A stretch of DNA of 40,966 nt from Thermoleophilia bacterium (lineage in GTDB: Bacteria; Actinomycetota; Thermoleophilia; Gaiellales; Gaiellaceae): NCBI GenBank assembly GCA_014534345.1, contig JACVRR010000009.1:1-40966 (forward strand), written 5' to 3'. Below, one piece after another: positions 7,593 to 17,066 of the stretch (positions are counted from its first letter, which is position 1; each line of letters begins with the position of its first letter). Made by a program: the position numbers and the translations under genes. Below the pieces are notes generated by a model. That model was not told where the DNA came from and ran no database searches. It saw nothing but the letters and a program-made list of their open reading frames with translations.

Positions 7593-9910
7593 GTACGGGC
7601 GGTGCAACGCGCGAGCGCGCGGCGACGCCCGTGGCCGCGCGACGGCCACGCGTCCAGTGGCTTCCGAGCGAGCGGGCCGCGCGGCTCCGCGCGGCGACCT
7701 TCGTTCTCGCGTTCCTCGCGCTTGCGCTGTTCCTGTGGCCGACGACGCGCACGTGGTACCTCGGCGATGACGCGCAACACGCCTTCACGCCCGATGCGGT
7801 CGTCCAGCGCGGAGACTCACTCGCCGGCTTGATCTTCCACGAGATAGAGCGGTCGGCGCAGCAAACTGGCCGGTTCGCACCGCTCGCGTACTTCGTCGTC
7901 GTTCCTGCCTACTGGCTCACGCCGTCGGTCTTCGCGTTCAAGGTCGGCGCGCTCCTGATCGCTCTGCTCGCGGTCGCGCTCGCGACCATCCTTCTCAGAC
8001 AGCTCGGCCTCGCCTGGCCGTACGCGGCACTGCTGCCCCTCTCTCTCTGCGCGGTCGTCCAGTTCCGCTACTGGCACGACCCTCTGCTCGGGTACGCCGC
8101 AGGCATACCGATCGTCGCGTCGCTCGTTCTCGGAAGCCTCGTTGCGTTCCTGGCCGGCATCCGCCGGAACAGCGTTGTTCTGCACGTTGCCGCTGTCGCG
8201 CTCTTCGCGGCCGCATGCCTGTACTGGGAGGGCACGCCGCTCCTGATGCCGGTCGTCGTCCCCGTCGCGTGGGCGTTCGGGAACCCCTCCTTGCGCGTCG
8301 TCGTTCGGCGAGCCGCCCCGTTCGCCGCCGTGTCGGCGTCGTTCGTCGTACTCGTTCTCGCCCTCAGAGCCGCGGCGCCCGCGATCACTGAGTACGGCCA
8401 CTCGGCGCTGTACAAGCCCGACGTGTCCGCTGCAACTGTCGTCCCCGCACTGGCGAAGCAGATCTCGGGGAGCGTGCCGCTCAGCTATCTGATCGTCGCC
8501 GTGAACCGCGACGCGGAGGCCGACGTCCGTCCGGAACACCGCGCCAGCCCCTACGGCGCAGCGGCGGCGGGCGAGGACGTCGCGCCGGGGCTCGTCGATT
8601 CGCTACGAGCGTTGCTCGCTGACGAGGTCAGCGATCCGCTCGCGATCGCACTCCTGCTGCTCGTCGTCGCCGTGCTCGCGCTCGCGCTCACCGCTGCTGT
8701 TGCGAACGCTGCGCCGCGACGCGCCGCGGTTACCACGCTCGGCGTGGGAGTCTGCCTCGTTATCGGGGCCGCGCTCGCCCCGGTCCTCTCGTATCGCTGG
8801 CAGCGTGAGATCTTCTTCGGCGTCCCGTACATCTCGGTGTTCATCGAATACCTCGGAGTCGCGATGGTCATCGTCGCGGCGCTCGCGCTGGTGCTCGGCG
8901 CGCTTCGCTCGCGGCCGGCGGCGGCGGCCGCGGGCGCGGTGGTGTTCGCGGCCTGCGTGACCGCTGTGTCGGCGGCGACGTACGCCCTCAACGCACGCGT
9001 CGTCGAGGCGTTCCGAGGCGTCGAGACGGCGATGGAGTTCAACGAGCAGGCTCTCGCGGGAGGGCTGCTTCGGACGCCCCGGAGAGCGAACGAGCTCCTC
9101 ATCGACGACTCCGACGCGCCTCTGAGCGCGCACTTCATCAGCGTCGCGAGCGGCGATCCGGTTCCCCCGACGTCCTCGCTCGCCGAATTCGACCGCACGT
9201 TCGCAACCTGTGCCGACGACCGCGAAGCCTGCGAGCGTGTACGAAACTTCACGCCGTGGCTCGGGATCGCGCCCGTGGACGAGCTCACCTCGCCGGTGGC
9301 GTACCTGACCCGGCTCGACCAGCGCGGCATGCCATGGGCTGCGGTCTGCGCGATCGACGTCGCAGCGACACGTCGCGCCGCCGCCTCGGCGTGCCAGGGA
9401 GAGATCACCGTCGCGGTCGGCGGCGAGCGCTTCCCGCGCACGCGCTGCAGCTCGCTCATCCTCGACGGCGTCGCCGTGCAGACGGGCCGGGCTCGACCTG
9501 CGCGCCTGCCGATCCGCCTCGTGGAGACGCGATCGGCCCGAAGCGTGAGGTTCTGCCGCGCGGAGGCCAGGGCTCCCGTCTACGCCCGCTCGATCGTCGT
9601 CAGCCCGCGGCGGAGCCCGGCGGAGGGACCCCTGCGGATCGTGACGACGTACCCGTCGGAGACGCGCGCCGGCGAGCCGTTCAACGTCCAGCCCGACGGC
9701 CGGTCGGCCCTGGCAGTCGAAGGAGTCGGCATAACCCCTTCGACCCGTGTCGTCGTTGGCGGCGTCGACCTGTTGAGCCAGTACGCCGACGAGCACCTGG
9801 TGACTGCGCTGGTTCCGAAGCGGCTGTTCGCCCGGCCGAGACGGCTGCCGGTCGTACTGCGCGATCGTGGCGTGCGCTCGAACACGTTCATTCTCGAGGT
9901 GACGCGGTAG
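7589..9910 (+). CDS. Large polytopic membrane protein, possibly GT-C- or Wzy-like, with an extracytoplasmic C-terminal domain
   Basis: GTGA-coupled to the upstream methyltransferase; many TM segments after WYLGDDAQHAF; C-terminal Ig/IPT-like stretch. Enzyme class is not certain. Confidence 0.6.
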   Translation: MSTGGATRERAATPVAARRPRVQWLPSERAARLRAATFVLAFLALALFLWPTTRTWYLGDDAQHAFTPDAVVQRGDSLAGLIFHEIERSAQQTGRFAPLAYFVVVPAYWLTPSVFAFKVGALLIALLAVALATILLRQLGLAWPYAALLPLSLCAVVQFRYWHDPLLGYAAGIPIVASLVLGSLVAFLAGIRRNSVVLHVAAVALFAAACLYWEGTPLLMPVVVPVAWAFGNPSLRVVVRRAAPFAAVSASFVVLVLALRAAAPAITEYGHSALYKPDVSAATVVPALAKQISGSVPLSYLIVAVNRDAEADVRPEHRASPYGAAAAGEDVAPGLVDSLRALLADEVSDPLAIALLLLVVAVLALALTAAVANAAPRRAAVTTLGVGVCLVIGAALAPVLSYRWQREIFFGVPYISVFIEYLGVAMVIVAALALVLGALRSRPAAAAAGAVVFAACVTAVSAATYALNARVVEAFRGVETAMEFNEQALAGGLLRTPRRANELLIDDSDAPLSAHFISVASGDPVPPTSSLAEFDRTFATCADDREACERVRNFTPWLGIAPVDELTSPVAYLTRLDQRGMPWAAVCAIDVAATRRAAASACQGEITVAVGGERFPRTRCSSLILDGVAVQTGRARPARLPIRLVETRSARSVRFCRAEARAPVYARSIVVSPRRSPAEGPLRIVTTYPSETRAGEPFNVQPDGRSALAVEGVGITPSTRVVVGGVDLLSQYADEHLVTALVPKRLFARPRRLPVVLRDRGVRSNTFILEVTR

Positions 9911-11651
9911 GCGGCGCGTACGCGAGGCGTGTCCTCGCCGCCATCGCCGGCTCGCGCCGTCGCCGCAGTACGCGCCCGGTGAAGGCGGCCGCCGCGCCGG
10001 CCAAACGGGCGGCGTGGACGAGCGGAACCGCGCCGGCGAACGCGAGACCCACCGCGGGAGACCGGTGCTTCAGCGCAGCCAGGCCGCTCGCGCCGGCGAG
10101 GGCGCAGGCGTAGCCCGCGACACCGGCGCGACGAGCCCGCGGCGAGCGCGCGACCATCAGTACGAGAGCGGCCGTGGCGAGCGGGGCGCGGAGTGCCCCG
10201 CCCGCGTCGCTACGCCCGTCCCGTGCGAGCGACGTGCCCCATCCCTCGGCGGCCGCCCTCGCCGCGTGGCGCAGCAGCGGCGCGACGACCGGCGGCAACT
10301 CGCGCACGACGACGGCGTCCGGTGCGCCGACCACGAGCCCTCCGCGGGCGAGCGAGCGAACCGCGTCCTCGTCGCGCTGCGTCGCGGCGCCGAACCCCCC
10401 GCTCGCGACTGCCGCCTCGCGGCGGATCAGCAAGTTCGCCAGATCCTGCATCTCACCGACCCGGAGGTTCCCGGGGACGTGCAGTCGCGAGGAACGGCCG
10501 AGTGCGAAGAGCGACTCGTAGATCGAGCTCGAAACCGCGGTTCGGAGCGTTCCGTCCTGCGCGCAGACGACCGGCCCGCCCGCTGCGACGACCCCCGCCG
10601 ATGAGAGGAGCGGGATCAGGCGGCCGAGCCAGGTCGTGACCGGAAGCGAACCCGGCCGGAAGAATGCGACTGCGTCCTCGCCGGCGCCCGCCAGCAGGCG
10701 TGCGCGCCGTTCCCCCAGCGGCGCGCCGACGGCGCCGTTCCCCTCGGGGACGTCGGCGACCACGCGGGTCGGCTGCTGCTCGAGTCGCTCGACCGCAGCA
10801 AGCGTCCGCTCGAGCGCACCCGGCGCCGCGGGGCGGTCGTCCACCACCGCCACGAGCACCGTTCGCGGAGCTTCGGCACCGTCACCCGGGCGCACGAGCG
10901 CGCGGCGGCGGCGGTAGTACCGCAGGATCCGCACCCGGTAGAAGACCGCCATCGTGTCCCACAGCGCCTGCGCGATCGGAACGAAGCGAAGACCGCTGAG
11001 CTCGCCGCTGAACTCGAGCCGGACGGGCTCTTCCTCGATCCTGGTGAAGCCGAAGTCGCGCGCCACGGCGAGCAGCTCGAGGTCGAACGCGTACCGCTTG
11101 ACGAGGAGGTGCGGCGCGACGGCGTCGACGAGCTCCCGCCGGAACATCTTGATCCCGACCTGGGTATCTCGCACGTCCAGGCGGAAGAGGACGCGCACGA
11201 GCTGCTGGTAGAGCCACGAGTAGACGCGGCGGTGAGTCGGGTACGAGACCGACGACTCGGGATGTCGCTTCGAGCCGATCGCCGCGTCGAGACGACGCTC
11301 GCGCACGGCTGCGACGAACCGCGGGAGCGCTGCAGGATGCAGCTCGAGGTCGGCGTCGATGAACCCGACGATCGATCCCTTCGTAGCCACGAGGCCGGTG
11401 CGGACGGCGTGGCCCTTGCCGAGGTTGCGGTCGTAATGGACGACGCGGACGTTCTCGGCGTTCGCTGCGGACGCCTCGCGGATCGTGTCGTCCACCGAGC
11501 CGTCTGAGACGACCACGATCTCGTAGGCGAGGCCAGCCGCCTCAAGCTCCCGCGCGACGACCTCTAGGTTGCGCCGGATGAAGCCCTCGCCGTTCAGGAC
11601 GGGGACCACGACCGAAACGTCGATCGCCGGATCGCGATGTCTCGCAGTCAC
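9888..11651 (-). CDS. GT2-family glycosyltransferase (DPM1-like N-terminal domain) fused to a second, degenerate GT2-like region
   Basis: VSVVVPVLNGEGFIRRNLEVV, VVVSDGSVDDT, NLGKGHAVRTG, GFIDADLELHP; the C-terminal half has a GT2-like layout without a DxD motif. Confidence 0.82.
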   Translation of the reverse strand: MTARHRDPAIDVSVVVPVLNGEGFIRRNLEVVARELEAAGLAYEIVVVSDGSVDDTIREASAANAENVRVVHYDRNLGKGHAVRTGLVATKGSIVGFIDADLELHPAALPRFVAAVRERRLDAAIGSKRHPESSVSYPTHRRVYSWLYQQLVRVLFRLDVRDTQVGIKMFRRELVDAVAPHLLVKRYAFDLELLAVARDFGFTRIEEEPVRLEFSGELSGLRFVPIAQALWDTMAVFYRVRILRYYRRRRALVRPGDGAEAPRTVLVAVVDDRPAAPGALERTLAAVERLEQQPTRVVADVPEGNGAVGAPLGERRARLLAGAGEDAVAFFRPGSLPVTTWLGRLIPLLSSAGVVAAGGPVVCAQDGTLRTAVSSSIYESLFALGRSSRLHVPGNLRVGEMQDLANLLIRREAAVASGGFGAATQRDEDAVRSLARGGLVVGAPDAVVVRELPPVVAPLLRHAARAAAEGWGTSLARDGRSDAGGALRAPLATAALVLMVARSPRARRAGVAGYACALAGASGLAALKHRSPAVGLAFAGAVPLVHAARLAGAAAAFTGRVLRRRREPAMAARTRLAYAPPTASPRE

Positions 11652-12667
11652 TGACGCCACCCTGCCCGGTCGCGCATCCGCGGGCGGAGGCGGCCGCGAA
11701 TCGCGCCGAACCCGTACACCCAGAGCGTGATCCAGCAGGCGGCGACGTGGAAGAACCAGGCCCGATCGCGCGCCCGGCGCATGCCGCGGGCGACGTCGAA
11801 GAGCAGCGGCACGACGAGAACCGTGGAGAGCGTGAAGCGGACGACGGGCGCGCCTCGCGAAGGCCACGGATAGGTCCGATGGCCCGTGGCCGCGAAGAAG
11901 AAGTAGTCGTCCACGCGGCGGCGCGTCTTCCCGTAGAACTGCCCAACGCTGTCGCAGAAGTAGTGCCGGACCGGCACGTCGACGAGCGCGATCGTCCGCT
12001 CCCCGCGACGGGCGAGCTCGTAGACGAAGTCGATGTCGAACAGGTAGTCGCGCACGGGCACGACCTCGAGCGCCCGGCGGCGCACGAGGAATCCGTTCGC
12101 GCCGAGCGTCGGGACCCAGCGTGGGTCGAGGACGACGCGGAGCCACCCGTCGACCGGCTCTCCCGCATGCGGATACCCGGTCCAACGGCCGGTGAGCTGC
12201 GAGTGGCGGGCGTAGTTGCCGACATAGAGCGCGAGTGGGTCTCCCACCCCCGTCAGCGCAGACCAGCGCGTGACGAAGTGGTCCTCCCGCCGGTAGTCCC
12301 ACCTCAACGCCTCGCTCGCGATGACCGCGGCGTCGGCGAGCGGCTCGGCCATCCTCCGGAGCCAGTCTCGCCCGACGACGACGTTGTCGGAGTCGATGGA
12401 GAGGATGAGCTCGCCGTGCGCGGCGCGGAAGCCGACGGCCTTGCCCGACTCGCCGGTCCTAAGCGGGTTCGGGAGGACGCGGTCGACGCCCTGGTCTCGC
12501 GCGACGGCGAGCGTCCCGTCGGTCGACCCGCCGTCGACGACGAGGATCTCGATCTCGCCGTCGTACTCCTGGCCTCGCACCGCCTCGAGGCACTCGACGA
12601 GGTACTTCTCGGCGTTGAGCGTGGGGATGACGACGCTGACGCTGGGGTCGGCCACCGCGCGCCTCAC
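11648..12667 (-). CDS. GT2-family glycosyltransferase
   Basis: VSVVIPTLNAEKYLVECLEAVRGQEY, ILVVDGGSTDGT, SIDSDNVVVGRDWL; GTGA overlaps on both sides. Confidence 0.87.
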   Translation of the reverse strand: MRRAVADPSVSVVIPTLNAEKYLVECLEAVRGQEYDGEIEILVVDGGSTDGTLAVARDQGVDRVLPNPLRTGESGKAVGFRAAHGELILSIDSDNVVVGRDWLRRMAEPLADAAVIASEALRWDYRREDHFVTRWSALTGVGDPLALYVGNYARHSQLTGRWTGYPHAGEPVDGWLRVVLDPRWVPTLGANGFLVRRRALEVVPVRDYLFDIDFVYELARRGERTIALVDVPVRHYFCDSVGQFYGKTRRRVDDYFFFAATGHRTYPWPSRGAPVVRFTLSTVLVVPLLFDVARGMRRARDRAWFFHVAACWITLWVYGFGAIRGRLRPRMRDRAGWRQ

Positions 12668-13878
12668 TGACCGCCGGGCGTCCCCGAGGCATGGTCGCCG
12701 CCCGCGACGTCGTAGAGCGCGCGCTCGAAGGCGACGCTTGCCCGCTCCCAGGTGAACGTGCGGCCCCACTCGAGCGCGCCGTCCCGCAAGCGGTCGTAGA
12801 GACCCGGCTCGCGTAGCGCGCGCACGATCCCCGCCGCCAGCGAAGCGGGATCGGCGCCGGTCACCAGCCCGGTCTGTTCGTGGACCGTCGAGTCCCGTAG
12901 GCCCGGACGGTCGTACACGACCGCCGGCGTACCGAGGATGTTGGCCTCCGTCACGGCGAGGCCCCAGCCCTCGCGGACGGACGCCATGACCAGGAGTGAC
13001 GCGCGGCGGAGAAGGTCCTGCTTCTCAGCCTCGCCGACATAGCCGCGGAAACCCACGTACGGCGCGACCTTCAGCTCGCGAGCGTACGCCGCAAGTGACT
13101 CCCGTTCGCCGCCGGCCGCGCGGCCGACGATCTCCAGGCGCGCCGCTATGCCGGCGCTGCGGACCGCCGCGAGCGCGACGAGGAGGTGACGCACCCGCTT
13201 CGACGGCGTCACCCGTCCGACGTAGACGAGCAGCCCCGCCTCCTTCTCAGTTTCGCTCTCCGCGCCGGGCGGGTAAATCCCCGGCGGGACGACGGCAACG
13301 CGCTCGCCGCGAAAGCCCAGCGCCACGAGGTCGCGTTTCGTCGACTCCGAGGGGACGATCGCGGGTGTCGCCCGGTAGAGCCGCAGGTACGCACCTTCGA
13401 GGCCGTACCCGACGGGCGCGAGCGGCCGCGGCGCCTCGTGCCACCAGACCTCCCGTGCCAGCTGGTGGATCCACAGGAGACAGCGCGTCCGAGCCGCCAG
13501 ACCGACAAAGTACGGGAGCGTGTTGATCTCCTCGACGACCACGTCGAAGCGCCGGCCCGCGCGCGCCTGCGCCCGGTACCAGCGCACGGCGTGCGCGCGC
13601 GTCGTGACCGGCCCCCCACGCCGGACGATCTCGACGCCGTCGACGCGTTCGTCGGGAGGTGCTCCCGGAACGGCGCCGACGAACATCGTCACCCGGTGGC
13701 CACGCTCCGCCAGTCGACTCGCGTGCCCGTGCGTGAGCACCTCCGCACCCCCGGCTCGAGGGTGGCGGAGGTCGCGCCAGTTGAGAACGAGGACGTCGAG
13801 CCGACCGTCGGCGGTCGACCCGCCCGGCGAGCGGGGCGTCCGCATCGCGACGTCCGGACCAAAGCGCGGCCGGGTCAC
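12664..13878 (-). CDS. GT4-family glycosyltransferase
   Basis: GGAEVLTHGHASRLAERGHRVTMFVG, IVPSESTKRDLVALG, YVGRVTPSKRVRHLL, SVREGWGLAVTEANILGTPAVVYDRPGLRDSTVH. Confidence 0.9.
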   Translation of the reverse strand: MTRPRFGPDVAMRTPRSPGGSTADGRLDVLVLNWRDLRHPRAGGAEVLTHGHASRLAERGHRVTMFVGAVPGAPPDERVDGVEIVRRGGPVTTRAHAVRWYRAQARAGRRFDVVVEEINTLPYFVGLAARTRCLLWIHQLAREVWWHEAPRPLAPVGYGLEGAYLRLYRATPAIVPSESTKRDLVALGFRGERVAVVPPGIYPPGAESETEKEAGLLVYVGRVTPSKRVRHLLVALAAVRSAGIAARLEIVGRAAGGERESLAAYARELKVAPYVGFRGYVGEAEKQDLLRRASLLVMASVREGWGLAVTEANILGTPAVVYDRPGLRDSTVHEQTGLVTGADPASLAAGIVRALREPGLYDRLRDGALEWGRTFTWERASVAFERALYDVAGGDHASGTPGGQ

Positions 13879-14858
13879 CGCCGATCAGCTGCCGTGCTCG
13901 CACGGTTGCGCGTTGCGAAGAGGAACGCGAAGTCGAACTCAAAGCGATCGCGGAGATGGAGCAGGGGATCCGTCGCGGCCGCGATGGTGTAGGCGAGAAC
14001 GACGGCCAGCTGGAGCCGCACAACGCCGCGCAGACGCTGCCGACTCCGCAGGACGGCACGCATCGACTCCAGCCAGTACGCCGCCGGCGCGCGCCGGACG
14101 ATGACGTGGAAGCCTGCGTCGCGGAGGCGGTCGGACACCGTGGTGAGCCGCCCCTCCGGGTCGCTCTGCGTCGTGCCGTGAACCTCCGCGACGATCGCGG
14201 AAATCCGCCGAAGGGTCGAGTCTTCCGCACGGGTGAGGATGTCGTACTCCGCGCCCTCGACGTCGAGCTTCAGGAGGTCGACGGGCGCCGAGACGATCGA
14301 GTCGAGGGTCTCCGCCGCGACCGCGACCTCCCCTCCGTCCGTCGGCCGCACCGAGACTGACGTGGACTCGCGCCCGTCCACGAGCGCGACCGTTCGGGGC
14401 TCCGGCCAGAGGGCCCGCTGGCGGGCGTCCACGTTGTCCCTCGCGTTCCGTTCGATGTTACGGCGAAGAAGCTCGAAGTTTCCTGGATGCGGTTCGAGGG
14501 CGATCACGCGCCGTGCATGGGCGGACGCGAGCAGCGAGAACAGCCCGACGTGGGCTCCCGCATCGACGACCACACCCCGCTGGTCGCCGAGCGCGATCCC
14601 GCACCGCTCGTACTCCGCGAGGACGAGGTTGTCCTTGACCGCCGTCCAGAGGGCGTCCTCGTTCACGTCGACGGCGAAGTCGATTCCGGCCTCGGTGAAC
14701 CGGATCTCGCGCATGCGTCCGCGATCGCCGATCAGCCGCGCGACCAGCGTCTCGTGGCGCACGCCGTGGAGTCTAAGTGCGAGGTGCGCTCTGCCCGCGC
14801 TAACCCGTCCGCGAGCCGGCGCGTTCGCCCGCGAGCAGATGGAGCGACCGCACGGCAT
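13875..14858 (-). CDS. FkbM-family methyltransferase
   Basis: VVVDAGAHVGLFSLLAS, VIALEPHPGNFELLRRNIERN, VDLLKLDVEGAEYDIL. Start codon uncertain. Confidence 0.85.
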   Translation of the reverse strand: MPCGRSICSRANAPARGRVSAGRAHLALRLHGVRHETLVARLIGDRGRMREIRFTEAGIDFAVDVNEDALWTAVKDNLVLAEYERCGIALGDQRGVVVDAGAHVGLFSLLASAHARRVIALEPHPGNFELLRRNIERNARDNVDARQRALWPEPRTVALVDGRESTSVSVRPTDGGEVAVAAETLDSIVSAPVDLLKLDVEGAEYDILTRAEDSTLRRISAIVAEVHGTTQSDPEGRLTTVSDRLRDAGFHVIVRRAPAAYWLESMRAVLRSRQRLRGVVRLQLAVVLAYTIAAATDPLLHLRDRFEFDFAFLFATRNRASTAADRR

Positions 14859-14860
14859 CG

Positions 14861-15577
14861 TCAACCCGGCCGAGCGACGTACACCACGTCGGGCGCCAGG
14901 CTCGCGGACACCCGGCAGATCAGCCGGTCGATCGGGAACGGCCACACCGGCAGCGGATGCACCCGCACGAGCCGCCAGCCCTGCAGGTCAAAAAGGTCGC
15001 GCATGGCGCGATACGTGAACAGCCGGATGTGGCCCTGCGTGTCGTTCCCCTGGCCCAGGAACCGGAACCGGCGGCCCAGCTTCACCCGCGCCGAGTTCTC
15101 GACGAATAGCGGCGAGACGCCCACGAGCAGCAGCAGGCGATTGACCCAGTACGCGAGGTTCGGCGTCGAAAGCACCAGCAGGCCGTCTGCGCGCAGGAGT
15201 CGCCGGATGTCGTCGAGCAGCGCGTCCGGGCTGAAGACGTGCTCGACAACCTCGCCGCAGAAGACGACGTCGAACCGGTCTCCCTCGAATGCCTTCGCGA
15301 GACTCTCGTCGTTCAGGTTCACGCGCCGGAAGCACGGGAGCTCCTCCTCGGGCGCGACGATGTCGCACCCGCAGTATTCGTCGCTCGGCTCGACGTGCCG
15401 AGCCAGAATCGGACGGCGCCCGCACCCAACGTCGAGCACCCGTAGAGGCCGTTCGCCGCAGCCGGCGCGGTGTCGCCGGTACTCGGCGAGGAACACCTGC
15501 ATCCGCGCGTCGAGGTCGGTCGCGCCCATCTCTGCGCGCTCGTAGAACTCGTCGACCGTCCGGACGCCGTCGGTCAT
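14861..15577 (-). CDS. Class I SAM-dependent methyltransferase
   Basis: LRVLDVGCGRRPILARHV, FDVVFCGEVVEHVFSPDALLDDIRRLLRADGLLVLSTPNLAYW. Confidence 0.87.
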   Translation of the reverse strand: MTDGVRTVDEFYERAEMGATDLDARMQVFLAEYRRHRAGCGERPLRVLDVGCGRRPILARHVEPSDEYCGCDIVAPEEELPCFRRVNLNDESLAKAFEGDRFDVVFCGEVVEHVFSPDALLDDIRRLLRADGLLVLSTPNLAYWVNRLLLLVGVSPLFVENSARVKLGRRFRFLGQGNDTQGHIRLFTYRAMRDLFDLQGWRLVRVHPLPVWPFPIDRLICRVSASLAPDVVYVARPG

Positions 15578-15641
15578 ACTACGAGGCTAGCGCCGCTGCT
15601 CGGCCGGCCCGCTACCCCCGCCGTGCGTCGCGCGAGACGCC

Positions 15642-16985
15642 TCACGAGCCGCCCTGGTACTGGACCGCCGTCTCGCGCTGCAACAAAGTCCGAAGCGGCC
15701 ACGACGCGACGGCCTCGTAGGCGATCACCGCGACGACGCACGAGGCCGCCGTGACCGCGAGGATCCCCTGGGCAGAGCCGCCGACGAGCCACAGCGCGCC
15801 GACGTCGGCGACGGCGACGAGCGCGAGCACGACGGGATAGCGCCGGTCGGCGGCCGCCAGCGCGGTCGTGAGGAGGACGTGGGCGACCGCACCCGGCGTC
15901 ATCGCGAGCGCGAACGGGACGAGCAGCTCGCGCGCCTGGCCGAAGGTCGGCCCGAACAGCCACACGACGGCCGACGCGGGGACCGGCAGGAGCAGCGTGG
16001 CCGCGGCCAGGCCGAGCGCGGACACCGTCACGAGGCTCCGACCGACGGCACGCTTAAGCGCGGCGTGATCCGTTACCAGGTAAGCGGTCGCGCGCGGGAG
16101 GAGCACGAGCGCGATACCCGTCGCGGCGAAGAGGACGGCCTTTCCGACGAGCGCTGCGGATGCGTAGTTCCCCGCGTCGTAGGCCGAGAGCGCCGCCTTC
16201 GCGACGATGACGTCGACGTTGGTGAGAACGGCAAACCCGGTCACGCCGAGGAGGACGGGCCACAGCGGCGCGCCGCGCGTCCGACGTGGCGCCGCGCCGC
16301 TCGCCGGAAGCTTCCCGACCACGCGTCGGATCGCGACCCCGGAGATCACCAGCGGCACGAGCGCGGCGACAGCCGTGGCCGCCATCGCCCCGTCGACCCC
16401 GCCGAGCAGGATCAGCGGCGGTGCCAGCAGCGGCCGGGCGAACGCCCACACGAGGATGCTCGCGGCCAGCCAGCGGAAACGCTGCAGCCCCTGCAGCATC
16501 CCGTGCCCGACGGGGAGGACGGTGGCCGCGGCAATCGCGGCGGCCGTCAGCCAGACGCTGAGCCGCGAGTCGATCGCGAGGTGCTCCTGGATCGAACCGG
16601 TGCACGCAGCCGTCGCGGCGCCGAGCAGCACGCCGGTGGCCGCCATGCGCGCGAGCCAGCGCCGGAAGAGCGCCGCCACAGCCCCGCTGTGCCCGCCCGC
16701 CGAGAGCGCGGCGACATCGCGGCCGACCGCGTTCTGGATCGCAGCAAGCGGCAGGGACACGAGCAGCCCGAGCGACGTCAGCGCCGCGACCTCGCCGTAG
16801 TCCCCCGCTCCGAGCCAGCGGATCGCGATCAGGTTGAAGAGGTAACTGCCGACGCTCGCACCGCCGACAGCGGCGACCATCAGTTCGCCTGCTCGAGCCC
16901 CTTCGGACTGCCGATGCAGGTCGAGGAGGCGGCCGGCGACGGGAACACGGCGCTTCTCGTGCACGCGGGCCGCGAGCGTAGCCAA
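15642..16985 (-). CDS. Polysaccharide flippase / Wzx-like membrane protein
   Basis: Polytopic; SYLFNLIAIRWLGAGDYGEVAALTSLGLLVSLPLAAIQNAVGRDVAALS and TNVDVIVAKAALSAYDAGNYASAALVGKAVLF are flippase-like. Start (TTG) uncertain; ATG at 16880 is an alternative. Confidence 0.8.
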   Translation of the reverse strand: MATLAARVHEKRRVPVAGRLLDLHRQSEGARAGELMVAAVGGASVGSYLFNLIAIRWLGAGDYGEVAALTSLGLLVSLPLAAIQNAVGRDVAALSAGGHSGAVAALFRRWLARMAATGVLLGAATAACTGSIQEHLAIDSRLSVWLTAAAIAAATVLPVGHGMLQGLQRFRWLAASILVWAFARPLLAPPLILLGGVDGAMAATAVAALVPLVISGVAIRRVVGKLPASGAAPRRTRGAPLWPVLLGVTGFAVLTNVDVIVAKAALSAYDAGNYASAALVGKAVLFAATGIALVLLPRATAYLVTDHAALKRAVGRSLVTVSALGLAAATLLLPVPASAVVWLFGPTFGQARELLVPFALAMTPGAVAHVLLTTALAAADRRYPVVLALVAVADVGALWLVGGSAQGILAVTAASCVVAVIAYEAVASWPLRTLLQRETAVQYQGGS

Positions 16986-17066
16986 CCTCCGATCCGGGCG
17001 CTGGACGCACGCGCGGGTACTCCGTCGCAGAGCAGCCGTGTGCGCGGCTGCACCGAGGTCACGCGA

